A stretch of 64,000 bases of DNA from Archangium violaceum (GTDB lineage: Bacteria; Myxococcota; Myxococcia; Myxococcales; Myxococcaceae). A program made the position numbers and the translations under genes. Below the pieces are notes generated by a model. The model was not told the origin of the DNA, did not search any database, and saw only the letters and a list, made by a program, of their open reading frames with translations. Positions 1 through 8,102 of the stretch are shown here, in pieces. The stretch covers positions 6,325,501-6,389,500 of the forward strand of contig NZ_CP069338.1 of assembly GCF_016859125.1 (NCBI RefSeq). The letters are read 5' to 3'. Positions within the stretch are counted from its first letter, which is position 1. Each line of letters opens with the position of its first letter.

Positions 1-1
1 A

Positions 2-586
2 CGGCGCTTCGTGCGCACGACGGACTCCCGCCACAACCAGCCCGTTGCCCCCAACATCCTCGAGCGCAACTTCTCCCCCGGCCAGCCCAATAGCACCTGG
101 GCCACGGACATTACCTACGTGGGGACGGGGCAGGGCTGGCTCTACCTGGCCGTCGTCATGGACCTCTTCTCTCGCAAGGTGGTGGGCTGGTCCATGAGCG
201 AGAACATCGACCGGCACCTGGTGCTCAACGCCCTGGACATGGCCCTCGAGGGACGCCAGCCACCGCAGGGGTTGTTGCACCACTCGGACCGGGGCAGCCA
301 GTACGCCAGCACCGACTACCAGCAGGCACTGGCTGCTCGGGGCATCCAATGCAGCATGTCGCGCAAGGGCAACTGCTGGGACAACGCCGTGGTGGAGAGC
401 TTCTTCAGCAGCTTGAAGCAGGAGCTCGTCTACACCACCGCCTTCGCCACGCACGAGCAGGCCCGGCTGGCCCTCTTCGAATACATCGAGGTCTTCTACA
501 ACCGCCAGCGGCGGCACTCCTCGCTGGGCTACGTCAGTCCAGTGGATTTTGAGCTTGCGGCCTTACCGCAGAAGTTGGCATCTTAA
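2..586 (+). CDS. IS3-family transposase OrfB, 5' end outside window
   Basis: This is the DDE integrase catalytic half of an IS3/IS150-type transposase. The frame is open to the window edge (codons from position 2 read RRFVRTTDSR), so the N-terminus lies outside and the GTG at 11 is not the true start. The rve-type core is plain: first Asp in WATDITY, second Asp in HHSDRGSQYAS, Glu in DNAVVESFFSSLKQEL, then the usual YNRQRRHSSLGY C-terminus. In this family OrfB is normally made as an OrfAB fusion by frameshifting; OrfA is not in the window. The visible part is intact, so the element could be active. The stop is followed directly by what looks like the right terminal repeat. Confidence 0.93.
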   Translation, partial: RRFVRTTDSRHNQPVAPNILERNFSPGQPNSTWATDITYVGTGQGWLYLAVVMDLFSRKVVGWSMSENIDRHLVLNALDMALEGRQPPQGLLHHSDRGSQYASTDYQQALAARGIQCSMSRKGNCWDNAVVESFFSSLKQELVYTTAFATHEQARLALFEYIEVFYNRQRRHSSLGYVSPVDFELAALPQKLAS

Positions 587-590
587 CCCT

Positions 591-619
591 ACTGTCCACG
601 TAACCGGGGCAAGCCCACA
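591..619 (+). repeat. Probable right terminal inverted repeat of the IS3 element
   Basis: Just after the orfB stop lies ACTGTCCACG followed by TAACCGGGGCAAGCCCACA, which matches the style of IS3/IS150 right ends (TGTCCACGAAA...GGGGCAAG, ending in CA). The left end lies outside the window, so the pair and the target duplication cannot be checked. The element ends only about 12 bp before the ATG of the next gene. Confidence 0.6.
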
Positions 620-631
620 AGGACTGAGGCA

Positions 632-1109
632 ATGACGTCAGTTTCCCTGTCGAAATTGATGATTCTGCTGACGGCTGTGTCGATGGCCAGCGTCGGATGT
701 GCTCACTCGCAGCAACCGGAGCGAAAGGTCTACGTCATTTCCGAAGACGCGAGCGGAGTTGGCCCCAACGTCGAGAGCGGAACGGGTGGTGCTGGCGCAG
801 AGGCCTACTGCAACGAACTTCAAGCCGGAGCTTCCGAGTATCGAGAAGCACTCAGAAAAGCATTACAAGCACTGCACGAGTGAATGTCTCAAGGTGTTCA
901 TGAGCTGCATCAAGGAACAAGAGGAACTGGAGCGGCAGGAGTCACAGAAGAAGGCGCTTCATTTCCCAACCATGGACGCTGCGATCAACTGGCTCGGGGA
1001 TCACAAGACTGAAGTGGCACTTGGAACCGTCGTTATCGTGGGAGGCGTGGCTGCCGCCCCGTACGTCGTTGCCATACTTGGCGGTGCACTGGTTCTGGCT
1101 CCCCTGTAA
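632..1109 (+). pseudogene. Frameshifted lipoprotein, possible SitA-type polymorphic toxin
   Basis: The reading frame from ATG 632 encodes a lipoprotein signal with lipobox ASVGC (Cys23), then VYVISEDASG and a GTGGAGAEAYCNEL segment, and stops at 883. The next frame (+1) carries the natural continuation to 1109: EKHYKHCTSECLKVFMSC, a charged EEQ/ELERQ stretch, and a C-terminal hydrophobic APYVVAILGGALVLAPL tail. The switch falls at about 805-830 and one extra base would explain it; the repaired protein would be about 158 residues. The lipoprotein signal, Cys-rich centre and small downstream gene recall myxobacterial Sit (swarming inhibition) lipoprotein toxins passed by outer-membrane exchange. 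That family name is inference. An IS3 end 12 bp upstream has probably removed its promoter. Confidence 0.5.
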
Positions 1110-1299
1110 GCAGGCGGCGAGCTTGGTGACAACATGGCACACACTCCAGAGTTCGATTTGGATGAGATGATCGGCGTTCTCTCTTCCGTCATCGAGAAGT
1201 ATGCAGAGGACTCCAAAGAGAGGGCTGCAACCAAGATGGCTCAAGCCGCGTTGCTCTACACTCGCGACAGCAGGCAGGAGGAGGACTTCATTCGGTATT

Positions 1300-1304
1300 A
1301 TAAA
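1300..1304. repeat. Left target-site duplication (ATAAA)
   Basis: ATAAA directly precedes the CCCGCC left end of the IS1380-family element and recurs directly after its right end at 3046-3050. A 5-bp duplication fits this family. Confidence 0.8.
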
Positions 1305-3045
1305 CCCGCCTTATTCACGAGAGGTGCAGGAGGATGACCGGAAAAGGAGGGTGACGCGCCTGACCTCCCGAGTGGTAGAGGGGTGTTGTTCAGACATCCA
1401 CCACCACAAGGCAGGAGGCGCGTCATGGGTGAAATCCTCAACGACTTCGGGCTGGAGTTCAACGGCTCCGTGAAGCTGGAGGCGAGGGCGGAGCGGTTGA
1501 CGTCGGAGGCAGGTGCGGTGCTGCTGAGGGAGGTGGACGAGCGGTTGGGGCTGACGCGCTGGCTGGGGGAGATGTTGACGGACACGCGAGACGAGAAGCG
1601 GATAACCCACTCGCTGAGGGAGTTGGTGCGCACGGACCTTCTGCTGTTGGGGCAAGGGTGGAGAGACCACGACGACGCGGACGCGCTCAGGAGGGACGCG
1701 GCGTTGAGGTTGGCGGTGTCGGACAGCAAGAGCAGCGTGCCGCTGAGGGGGAAAGAGGGGGGAGCGGAGGGGTTGGCCTCACAGCCCACCTTGTCGCGGC
1801 TGACGGCCATGTTGGCGCGAGAGGAAAACCGGAAGGTGCTGCACGAGGCGCTGGTGTGGCAGACGGGGCGGAGGCTGAGGGCGCAGCAGCCCAAGGGCCA
1901 GAAGCTCAAGCAGGTGACGGTGGACGTGGACGGGTTGCCGGTGGAGGTGCATGGGCACCAGGAGGGCAGCGCGTACAACGGGCACTACGGAGTACGCATG
2001 TACCACCCGATTGTCGCCAGTCTCGCCGAGACGGGAGACCTGCTGGACGTGAGGTTGCGCGAGGGAAACGTGCACAGCGCCAATGGAGCGCTGGAATTCA
2101 TCGACGAGTTGCTGGGGCGAGTGGAGAAGGAGGTGTGTGAGGTGGCGGCGGTGCGCTTCGACGCGGGCTTTCCCGAGGAGAAGCTGCTGGCGAAGCTGGA
2201 GGAGCGAGGCACGCCCTACGTGGCGCGCGTGCGCAACACCAGCGTGTTGCAGCGGGAGGCGGCGCTGCCGCGCTTCATGAATTCGGGAGTGCCGCTGGGG
2301 GAGCCGGGCACCCACCTGTACGAATGGGAGTACCAGGCGCAGGGCTGGAGCCGTGCGCGGCGCGTGGTGTTGGTAGTGCTGGAGAGGAAGGACGAGCTCT
2401 TCCCGCACGCCTTCTGGCTGGTGACGAGCTGGAGCAAGGAGCAGATGCCGGCACAGGCGCTGCTGGAGCACTACCGCCAACGCGGCACGGCGGAGGGCCA
2501 CTTCGGAGAGCTCATGGACGTGCTGGCCCCGGCGCTCTCCTCGGCCAGACGGCCCAAGTCCAAGTACCGGGGGCAGCCGCCCGTCCAGCGCGCGGTGTCC
2601 ATCGACGCCTTCGCCAACAACGAGGTACGCCTGTTGCTCAATGCCCTGGCCTACAACCTGGTGCACGCCGCGCGCGTGCTGATGGAGCAGGCCACGGGCG
2701 AGGGCTGGGGGCTGCTCCGTGTGCGCGAGCGGGTGCTCAAAGTAGCCGCGCGGGTGCTGTTACACGCCAGAAGAGTGGTGCTGGTCATTGGCCGGGAGTC
2801 GGCCAGCCTCTGGCAGAAGCTGTGGACGAAGCTGGGCTCGCTGAGCACAGCGCAAATCACGTAGCTGCCTGGAGTCAATTGCAGCTCACGTGTCGCACTC
2901 TCCCCACTCCCCTCTCCATCTCCTCCTGCTTGCTACCCGCTGCCCCGGGGCGGGCTTCCTCTGCCTTGTGCCCGATAACTCAACCCAACGCGCTCGACCT
3001 CAGCCTTCATGCATGTCTTGAGCCAGTCGTCGCGAATATGGTGGG
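1305..3045 (+). mobile_element. Complete IS1380-family insertion sequence, about 1.74 kb
   Basis: The element carries one transposase gene between imperfect terminal inverted repeats. The left end reads CCCGCCTTATTCACGA. The right end at about 3030-3045, reverse-complemented, reads CCCACCATATTCGCGA, 12 of 16 identical. It is flanked by ATAAA on both sides. Length, gene content and the 5-bp duplication fit IS1380-type elements. Removing it restores a continuous host reading frame, so this insertion is recent enough that the target site is still legible. The stretch 2865-3045 after the transposase is non-coding element tail. Confidence 0.85.
1425..2864 (+). CDS. IS1380-family transposase
   Basis: This 479-residue DDE transposase would excise and insert the surrounding element. 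The RNase H-fold catalytic residues are visible: first Asp in VTVDVDGLPVEVHG followed by SAYNGHYG, second Asp in VRFDAGFPEE, and the Glu in YRQRGTAEGHFGEL, the YR-x-R-x-x-x-E signature region. The C-terminus has the expected NNEVRLLLNALAYNLVH helix. ATG 1425 was chosen because GGAGG lies about 8 nt upstream; an in-frame GTG at 1383 is poorer. No stop or frameshift interrupts it, so it is probably functional. Confidence 0.93.
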   Translation: MGEILNDFGLEFNGSVKLEARAERLTSEAGAVLLREVDERLGLTRWLGEMLTDTRDEKRITHSLRELVRTDLLLLGQGWRDHDDADALRRDAALRLAVSDSKSSVPLRGKEGGAEGLASQPTLSRLTAMLAREENRKVLHEALVWQTGRRLRAQQPKGQKLKQVTVDVDGLPVEVHGHQEGSAYNGHYGVRMYHPIVASLAETGDLLDVRLREGNVHSANGALEFIDELLGRVEKEVCEVAAVRFDAGFPEEKLLAKLEERGTPYVARVRNTSVLQREAALPRFMNSGVPLGEPGTHLYEWEYQAQGWSRARRVVLVVLERKDELFPHAFWLVTSWSKEQMPAQALLEHYRQRGTAEGHFGELMDVLAPALSSARRPKSKYRGQPPVQRAVSIDAFANNEVRLLLNALAYNLVHAARVLMEQATGEGWGLLRVRERVLKVAARVLLHARRVVLVIGRESASLWQKLWTKLGSLSTAQIT

Positions 3046-3050
3046 ATAAA
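3046..3050. repeat. Right target-site duplication (ATAAA)
   Basis: Second copy of the ATAAA found at 1300-1304, directly after the GGTGGG right end of the IS1380-family element. Confidence 0.8.
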
Positions 3051-3353
3051 GAGTTTTCTAACAAGTCATTCACTGTCGAGGTCTCTCATGAGTTCGCGAC
3101 ACGAGAAGACGCGGACAAGTGGCTTGTGAGTGGGAAGGCAGATCACGCGCAGCGTGTCAAAATCGCCGGTAAGGGCTTCATGGTCGTTCAACTCCCAGGA
3201 AGGCTGACTTTCATGAACGCACCTCTTCCGGAAGAGTTGGAGACGGATGAGCGGAGTTGAGCCCTTGCTCGGTCTATTCCAAGGGCGCGATGACCGAAGC
3301 GAGTTGCCGGTCGTGAAACGCGCCGCATAGCCAGGAGGGGCTTGGATGCCTGA

Positions 3354-3740
3354 TCGCCCACGCGATCGCAAATAGAGCGCCGAGCGCGCGGGCAAGGGCG
3401 TGCAGGTTGGTCCCGGAGTGGGGACGCGTACGTGGTGGGTGTGAACTCCTGGACAGTGGCGCCTGCCCACATCTTCGATGGGGCTCGCATCCTGTCGAAC
3501 GTGGGCGGCCCGGTGGCGCTTCGTGCCGATGATTGGCGTGGCACGCTTCCCCCGGGGGAAACCCTGCTCCTGCCGGCCGCGCTGGGCTCCCTCGAAGTCC
3601 AGGGGCCGGCCGATGTGTTGATGGGCTACCTCCCGGAGCTCCAGCGGGACATCCGTACCCCGCTCGAGGCCATGGGCTATCCCCCTTCCCGGATCTCGGC
3701 GCTCGGCTTCGGCGAACCAGGAGCCCTGGGAGGTCGTTGA
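3354..3740 (+). pseudogene. C-terminal fragment of a class I mannose-6-phosphate isomerase
   Basis: The open frame from the stop at 3351 to 3740 has no convincing start codon, but from about 3420 it reads SGDAYVVGVNSWTVAPAHIF, then ARILSNVGGPVALRADDWRG and TLPPGETLLLPAALG. The last segment is the typical C-terminal cupin edge of class I ManA-type isomerases. The first two-thirds of the enzyme (zinc ligands and active site) is absent, so this is a remnant. It lies between the insertion-scarred patch and an intact histidine kinase, suggesting a deletion joined to the accessory DNA. The family call rests on the C-terminal motif only. Confidence 0.55.
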
Positions 3741-3823
3741 AAGGACAACGCCCGTCACTCGCCGTGCTGGCGCCGGGCTCGGGTCCTTCGCACCTTCAGG
3801 AGGGTGAGGAACGCCCACACGTC

Positions 3824-6244
3824 ATGACCACGGTCGCCGAATTCATCGAGAGGAACCGGGAGCAGCTCATCAAGCGCTATGCCGAGGAGGCGAGCCGGAC
3901 GGAGTCCGCCCGGGGCCTCACCCAGCACGAGCTCATCAATACCTTCCCCGAGTACCTCTCGACGCTGGCGGCCATCTCCCGGCAGGGCCACCGGGGAGAT
4001 CCCGTGAAGACGAAGACGCGTCTGGAGGAGACGCATATCGGCCAGCGCGTGCGGTTGGGCTACAACCAGGAGGAGGTGACGGGCGAGTACGTCGTCATGG
4101 GCCGCATCATCTCGGTCCTCTGGGAGGCCCTTCCCCTGCGGGAGCAACCCGCGCCGGAGGACACGCAGCTCCTCTTCGAGGAGCTCCGGGGGGCCATGGA
4201 CCAGGTGGTCGCGACCTTCAGCGGCTACACTGCGGATGATCGGCAGCGCGAGAAGCGCTTCCTGCGCCGTCTCGATGCGCTGTCCTCCGAGGTGATTGGA
4301 AACAGCGAGCGCTCCGTGCCCCTCCACGAGCGGCTGGGCGCCTTGTTGGAGGTGGTCCAGGAGGCGATGCGGGCCGATGGCGCCGGGCTCCTGCTCGCGG
4401 ATCCGAGCGGGAAGCTGCTCATTCCCACCATGTACACCGGCCGGTGGCGCGATCGGGGCGAGACCGAGCCCGTCCCGGTGGACTCATCCTCCTTCCTGGC
4501 CGAGCTGGCCTCCTCCGAGGAGCCCCTGGCCCTGGCAGACGCGGCGAGTGCCGGCCCCGCGGTGTCCGAGGGCGTGCGCCAGAGCGGCTTGCGCTCGCTG
4601 TTGGGCCTGCGGCTGTGGCCACACGGCAAGCTCCTCGGGGTGCTCTACATCGGTGTCTCGGAGATCCGGCCCTTCGAGCCCCAGGCGAGGCGCTACCTCG
4701 AGACGCTGGTGGAGTACCTCTCCGGCATCATCGAGAAGGCCCTCCTGCTGCAGCAGCTCCGGCAGACGAACGAGCGGCTGCGCAAGTCCGAGACGCTCTA
4801 CCGGTTGGCGACCGAGGCCATCAGCGACGTCATCTGGGATTGGAACCTCCTGACGGACTCCATCTCCTGGAGCGGGGCGGTGGAGAAGCTCTTCGGACAC
4901 TCCCGGGAGGAGCTCGGCGGGCACATCTCCGGCTGGTACGGCTCCATCCATCCCGAGGACCGGGAGCGCGTCGTCCACGGCATCCACGCGGCCATCGCCA
5001 GAGGGGAGCAGCGGTGGCGGGACGAGTACCGTTTCCTCCACCGGGACGGCAGCTACGCCCATGTCATCGACCACGGTCTCATCGAGCGGGACGCGAGCGG
5101 CAGGGCGGTGCGGATGGTGGGGGCGATGCAGGACATCACCGCGCGCAAGGCCGCGAGCGATGCGCTCCGCTCCAGTGAGGATCGGCTGCGTCTGGCGGTG
5201 CGCGCGGCGGACCTGGGCACCTGGGACTTCAATCCGGTGACGGGCGTGTTGCGCTGGGACGGGCGGTGCAGGGCGCTCTTCGGCCTGACCCAGGAGGCCG
5301 AGGTGACGTACGACACCTTCCTCGAGGGGATCCACCCGGAAGACCGGGAGCGCACGCACGCCGCCGTTCAGCGGGCGCTGCAACCGGGCAGTGGTGGTGA
5401 TTACGACTCCGAGTTCCGCGCGCTGTGGCGCAAGGAGCCGGGGGAGCACTGGTTGCGCTCCACGGGCCGCGCCGTCTTCGAGGGGGGCCGGGCCGTGCGC
5501 TTCATCGGCACCGTCCAGGACATCTCCGACAGGAAGCGCCGGCAGTCGGAGGCGCAGCACCGCGCGGAGTTCGCCGAGCAGCTCATCGGCATCGTCTCCC
5601 ATGATCTGCGCAACCCCCTCAACGCCATCACCCTGTCCGTCGCGGCGCTGATGCGGCAGGAGGACCTGAGCGAGCGCCAGACGAAGGGCCTCGCGCGCAT
5701 CTCGGCGTCAACGGAGCGGGCGACCCGGATGATTCGAGATCTGCTCGACTTCACCCGGGTCCGGCTCGGAGGGGGCATTCCCATCGAGCGCAGGTCGCTC
5801 GACCTCCACGCCCTCTGCGGGCAGGTGGCGGAGGAGGTGCGTCTCGCCCATCCCGATCGCGAGGTGGAGGTGGTGAGGAGCGGACACGGCATGGGCGAGT
5901 GGGATGGGGACCGGCTGGCCCAGGTGCTCACCAACCTGATGAACAACGCGCTGGCCTACAGCCCCCAGGGCTCGCCCGTCCGGGTGGAGACTCGCGGCGA
6001 GGATGGGGCCGTCCTGCTCCGCGTGCACAACAGGGGCAAGCCCATCTCCCCCGAGCTCCTGCCGCACCTGTTCGAGCCGATGAGGCGGGGCTCGCATGCG
6101 GGGGAGGGGGCCAGTCGCAGCATCGGCCTGGGCCTGTTCATCGTGGACAACATCGTGCGCGCGCACGGGGGCACCATCGAGGTGCGCTCCGTCGAGGCCG
6201 AGGGCACCACGTTCACCGTGAGGCTGCCGCGGCGCGCCCCGTAG
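3824..6244 (+). CDS. Sensor histidine kinase with GAF and two PAS domains
   Basis: An 806-residue cytoplasmic sensor kinase with no signal peptide or membrane helix. Residues about 1-155 are a helical input domain of the RsbRD-N kind (tentative), 165-310 a GAF domain, 325-440 and 450-575 two PAS/PAC units (WDWNLLTDSISWSG; WDFNPVTGVLRWDG). HisKA follows with the phosphoacceptor in IVSHDLRNPLNA (His593), then HATPase_c with N box MNNALAYSPQG and G box SIGLGLFIVDNIVRAHGG. ATG 3824 follows a GGAGGGTGAGGA ribosome-binding site; an in-frame extension upstream overlaps the manA remnant and is not protein-like. No response regulator is adjacent, so it is an orphan kinase. Confidence 0.9.
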   Translation: MTTVAEFIERNREQLIKRYAEEASRTESARGLTQHELINTFPEYLSTLAAISRQGHRGDPVKTKTRLEETHIGQRVRLGYNQEEVTGEYVVMGRIISVLWEALPLREQPAPEDTQLLFEELRGAMDQVVATFSGYTADDRQREKRFLRRLDALSSEVIGNSERSVPLHERLGALLEVVQEAMRADGAGLLLADPSGKLLIPTMYTGRWRDRGETEPVPVDSSSFLAELASSEEPLALADAASAGPAVSEGVRQSGLRSLLGLRLWPHGKLLGVLYIGVSEIRPFEPQARRYLETLVEYLSGIIEKALLLQQLRQTNERLRKSETLYRLATEAISDVIWDWNLLTDSISWSGAVEKLFGHSREELGGHISGWYGSIHPEDRERVVHGIHAAIARGEQRWRDEYRFLHRDGSYAHVIDHGLIERDASGRAVRMVGAMQDITARKAASDALRSSEDRLRLAVRAADLGTWDFNPVTGVLRWDGRCRALFGLTQEAEVTYDTFLEGIHPEDRERTHAAVQRALQPGSGGDYDSEFRALWRKEPGEHWLRSTGRAVFEGGRAVRFIGTVQDISDRKRRQSEAQHRAEFAEQLIGIVSHDLRNPLNAITLSVAALMRQEDLSERQTKGLARISASTERATRMIRDLLDFTRVRLGGGIPIERRSLDLHALCGQVAEEVRLAHPDREVEVVRSGHGMGEWDGDRLAQVLTNLMNNALAYSPQGSPVRVETRGEDGAVLLRVHNRGKPISPELLPHLFEPMRRGSHAGEGASRSIGLGLFIVDNIVRAHGGTIEVRSVEAEGTTFTVRLPRRAP

Positions 6245-6257
6245 GGGAGCGCTCCGC

Positions 6258-7391
6258 TCAGGTGTGCGGCTCGGACCCGGCGGGCTCGGAGTCGGAGGGG
6301 AGCGGTGCCCCGTCCGTGTCCGCCAGCAACAGCGCCTTCATCTTCTCCAGGCTCTTGCGCGTCTTGTCCACGAACGCGTTCTGCGAGCCGATGCGCTCGG
6401 CCGCCTCCAGCGTCCGCTCGTAGATGTTGATGGACTTGGTCAGCAGCACCCGGACCTTCTTGCGCAGCTCCTCGCGGTAGATCTGCGCCTCCTCCGCGTC
6501 CAGCTCCCTGGGCGCCGGCGAGCTCACCAGGTGCTCGTACAGGTTCTCGTACATCGCGCCGATCTGCGACCCGGCCGCCGTCGCCCAGTGGCCGTTGCCC
6601 ACCCGGATGGCCCGCAGGTAGTTGCCCTGCGCCGACAGCAGCAGCTCCGCCTTGTAGTTCAGGTCGTTGGCCAGCGCGTCGCTGCCCTTCTCCGGGTCCA
6701 GCTTCACCGCTTCGTAGTGCAGCCGGTAGATCTCCCCGATGAAGAAGTGCGCCTGCCCCGGGAAGTAGTCCTCCACCTCGTCCTTGTCCGGGAGCCCCTC
6801 GTACGTGGTGATGACCTTGCGCAGCGTGGCCTCGGCCTTCTCCGGCTGCCCGGACTCCAGCTCGCACACGCCCTGCTGCACCTGGGCCTCCAGGCGCTTG
6901 CCTACCGGCAGGTCCTCGCGCGCGGCGATCGTCCCCAGCACCTTCGCGGCGTCCGCGAAGCGCTCCAGGTGGTACTGCGTCTCCGCCATGCGGAAGGCCG
7001 CGTCGAGCGCGTCCCCCGTGCCCTTCTCCGCGTCCGCCAGCTCGGAGAAGCGCAGGTATGCCTCTTCCCACTGCTCCAGCCGCTCGTACGACAGGCCCGC
7101 GTTGTAGAGCGCCTCCTGCCGGTGCTTGCTCTGGGGGTGGAAGTCCACCAGCCGCCCGAAGTAGCGCGCCGCCCGGGCGAAGTCGTTGGCCGCGAAGGCC
7201 GACGTGCCGCCCGCGAACAGCTCCTCGTCGTTGAGCTCCGACAACTCCAGGTCCGCCGTCACCGACACCGGCTCGAAGTGGACCTCCTGCCTCGGCTTCT
7301 CCGGAGTCTCGCGCACCGCCGAGCTCGTCGTCCTACATCCCACCAGGCCCAGAACTCCCACCAACACCCACGTGCGCCAGGTGGCCGACAT
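6258..7391 (-). CDS. TPR-containing lipoprotein
   Basis: A 377-residue predicted lipoprotein: signal WVLVGVLGLVGC with acylated Cys19, then a series of tetratricopeptide-like helical pairs from about residue 50 (GGTSAFAANDFARAARYFGR; HRQEALYNAGLSYERL; AYLRFSELAD). This resembles BamD/YbgF-style periplasmic scaffolds. The C-terminal 25 residues are acidic and disordered. ATG 7391 was preferred over 7409 because GGAGG lies 7 nt upstream. It is probably monocistronic: its 3' end converges closely on the kinase gene (13 bp). Partner and exact role are unknown; TPR lipoproteins of this build are common in myxobacteria. Confidence 0.8.
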   Translation of the reverse strand: MSATWRTWVLVGVLGLVGCRTTSSAVRETPEKPRQEVHFEPVSVTADLELSELNDEELFAGGTSAFAANDFARAARYFGRLVDFHPQSKHRQEALYNAGLSYERLEQWEEAYLRFSELADAEKGTGDALDAAFRMAETQYHLERFADAAKVLGTIAAREDLPVGKRLEAQVQQGVCELESGQPEKAEATLRKVITTYEGLPDKDEVEDYFPGQAHFFIGEIYRLHYEAVKLDPEKGSDALANDLNYKAELLLSAQGNYLRAIRVGNGHWATAAGSQIGAMYENLYEHLVSSPAPRELDAEEAQIYREELRKKVRVLLTKSINIYERTLEAAERIGSQNAFVDKTRKSLEKMKALLLADTDGAPLPSDSEPAGSEPHT

Positions 7392-7591
7392 GTCTGTCCT
7401 CCGCTCCATCCAAATCTCGTCAGGGGCCCGCTGGGGGGCCGTCCGCGTTTCCAGTCCCCAGGGACAGCGAGGACCGTCCCGGGGTTCCCAGGCGGGCCCC
7501 AGTTTAACCTTCGCCCGCGATTCCCGCCCGTATGGCGCGCCGCCCGGCGACCGGGCCAGCGTGAAGGGTGGACACTCGGAGGAGGCGGACG

Positions 7592-8086
7592 ATGCTGGCT
7601 TGCATGGACGTGGACTACCGGACGGAGGTCTCCGTGGCCGCCTGTGTGCTCTTCCGGGACTGGGCGGATGCCGCCGAGGCCGCGCATGTGGTGGAGCGGG
7701 GGCCGCCCGGGGAGCCCTATGAGCCCGGGCAGTTCTACCGCCGCGAGTTGCCCCACCTGTTGAAGGTGCTCGCCGCCGTCCGGGAGCCGCTGGAGACGGT
7801 GGTCATCGACGGGTACGTGTGGCTGGGCGAGGAGCGGCCCGGGCTCGGCGCGCACCTGCACGAGGCGCTCGGGAGGCGCGTGCCGGTCATCGGCGTGGCG
7901 AAGACGGCATTCCACTCCAGCCAGCTCGCGGTGCCGGTGCTGCGCGGGCAGAGCCAGCGTCCGCTATTCGTCACCGCGGTGGGGGTGGAGGCCCGCGCCG
8001 CCGCGGAGCACGTGCGGAGGATGCATGGTGCTTCACGCATCCCCACGCTGCTCAACCGGGTGGACCGGCTGTGCCGGGATTCCTGA
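7592..8086 (+). CDS. nfi: Endonuclease V family protein, short form
   Basis: Endonuclease V cuts DNA (or RNA) near deaminated bases such as inosine. The family catalytic residues are in order: Asp in ACMDVDYR, Glu in GQFYRRELP, Asp in VVIDGYVWLG, and Lys in IGVAKTAFH. At 164 residues it is much shorter than the usual 220 or so. It lacks the N-terminal strand and shortens the segment that normally carries the wedge tyrosine motif, so substrate choice may differ. ATG 7592 follows a GGAGG-rich site; an in-frame GTG at 7568 adds only an Arg-rich leader. It is divergent from the TPR lipoprotein and convergent with the ArsA pair. Confidence 0.82.
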   Translation: MLACMDVDYRTEVSVAACVLFRDWADAAEAAHVVERGPPGEPYEPGQFYRRELPHLLKVLAAVREPLETVVIDGYVWLGEERPGLGAHLHEALGRRVPVIGVAKTAFHSSQLAVPVLRGQSQRPLFVTAVGVEARAAAEHVRRMHGASRIPTLLNRVDRLCRDS

Positions 8087-8102
8087 CGGAAGGGGGGCGC
8101 CC

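Larger units (their letters stand above)
1134..3260 (+). pseudogene. Small gene split by the IS1380-family insertion
   Basis: Codons 1134-1304 encode MAHTPEFDLDEMIG to EEDFIRYYK. The frame then runs into insertion-sequence DNA. Removing 1305-3045 and one copy of the 5-bp duplication joins Lys at 1302-1304 directly to Glu at 3051 in the same frame, continuing EFSNKSFTVEVSHEFATR to ELETDERS and a stop at 3260. The restored product is 126 residues, soluble, without signal peptide or obvious catalytic motif. It starts 24 nt after the frameshifted lipoprotein gene in the same direction, which is where a cognate immunity protein would sit. That role is inference; the family is not recognised. Confidence 0.75.

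Noticed and set aside
3533-3823. N-terminal extension of the GAF/PAS kinase
   Set aside because: The extension overlaps the manA remnant in another frame and lacks protein-like pattern; ATG 3824 has a strong ribosome-binding site.
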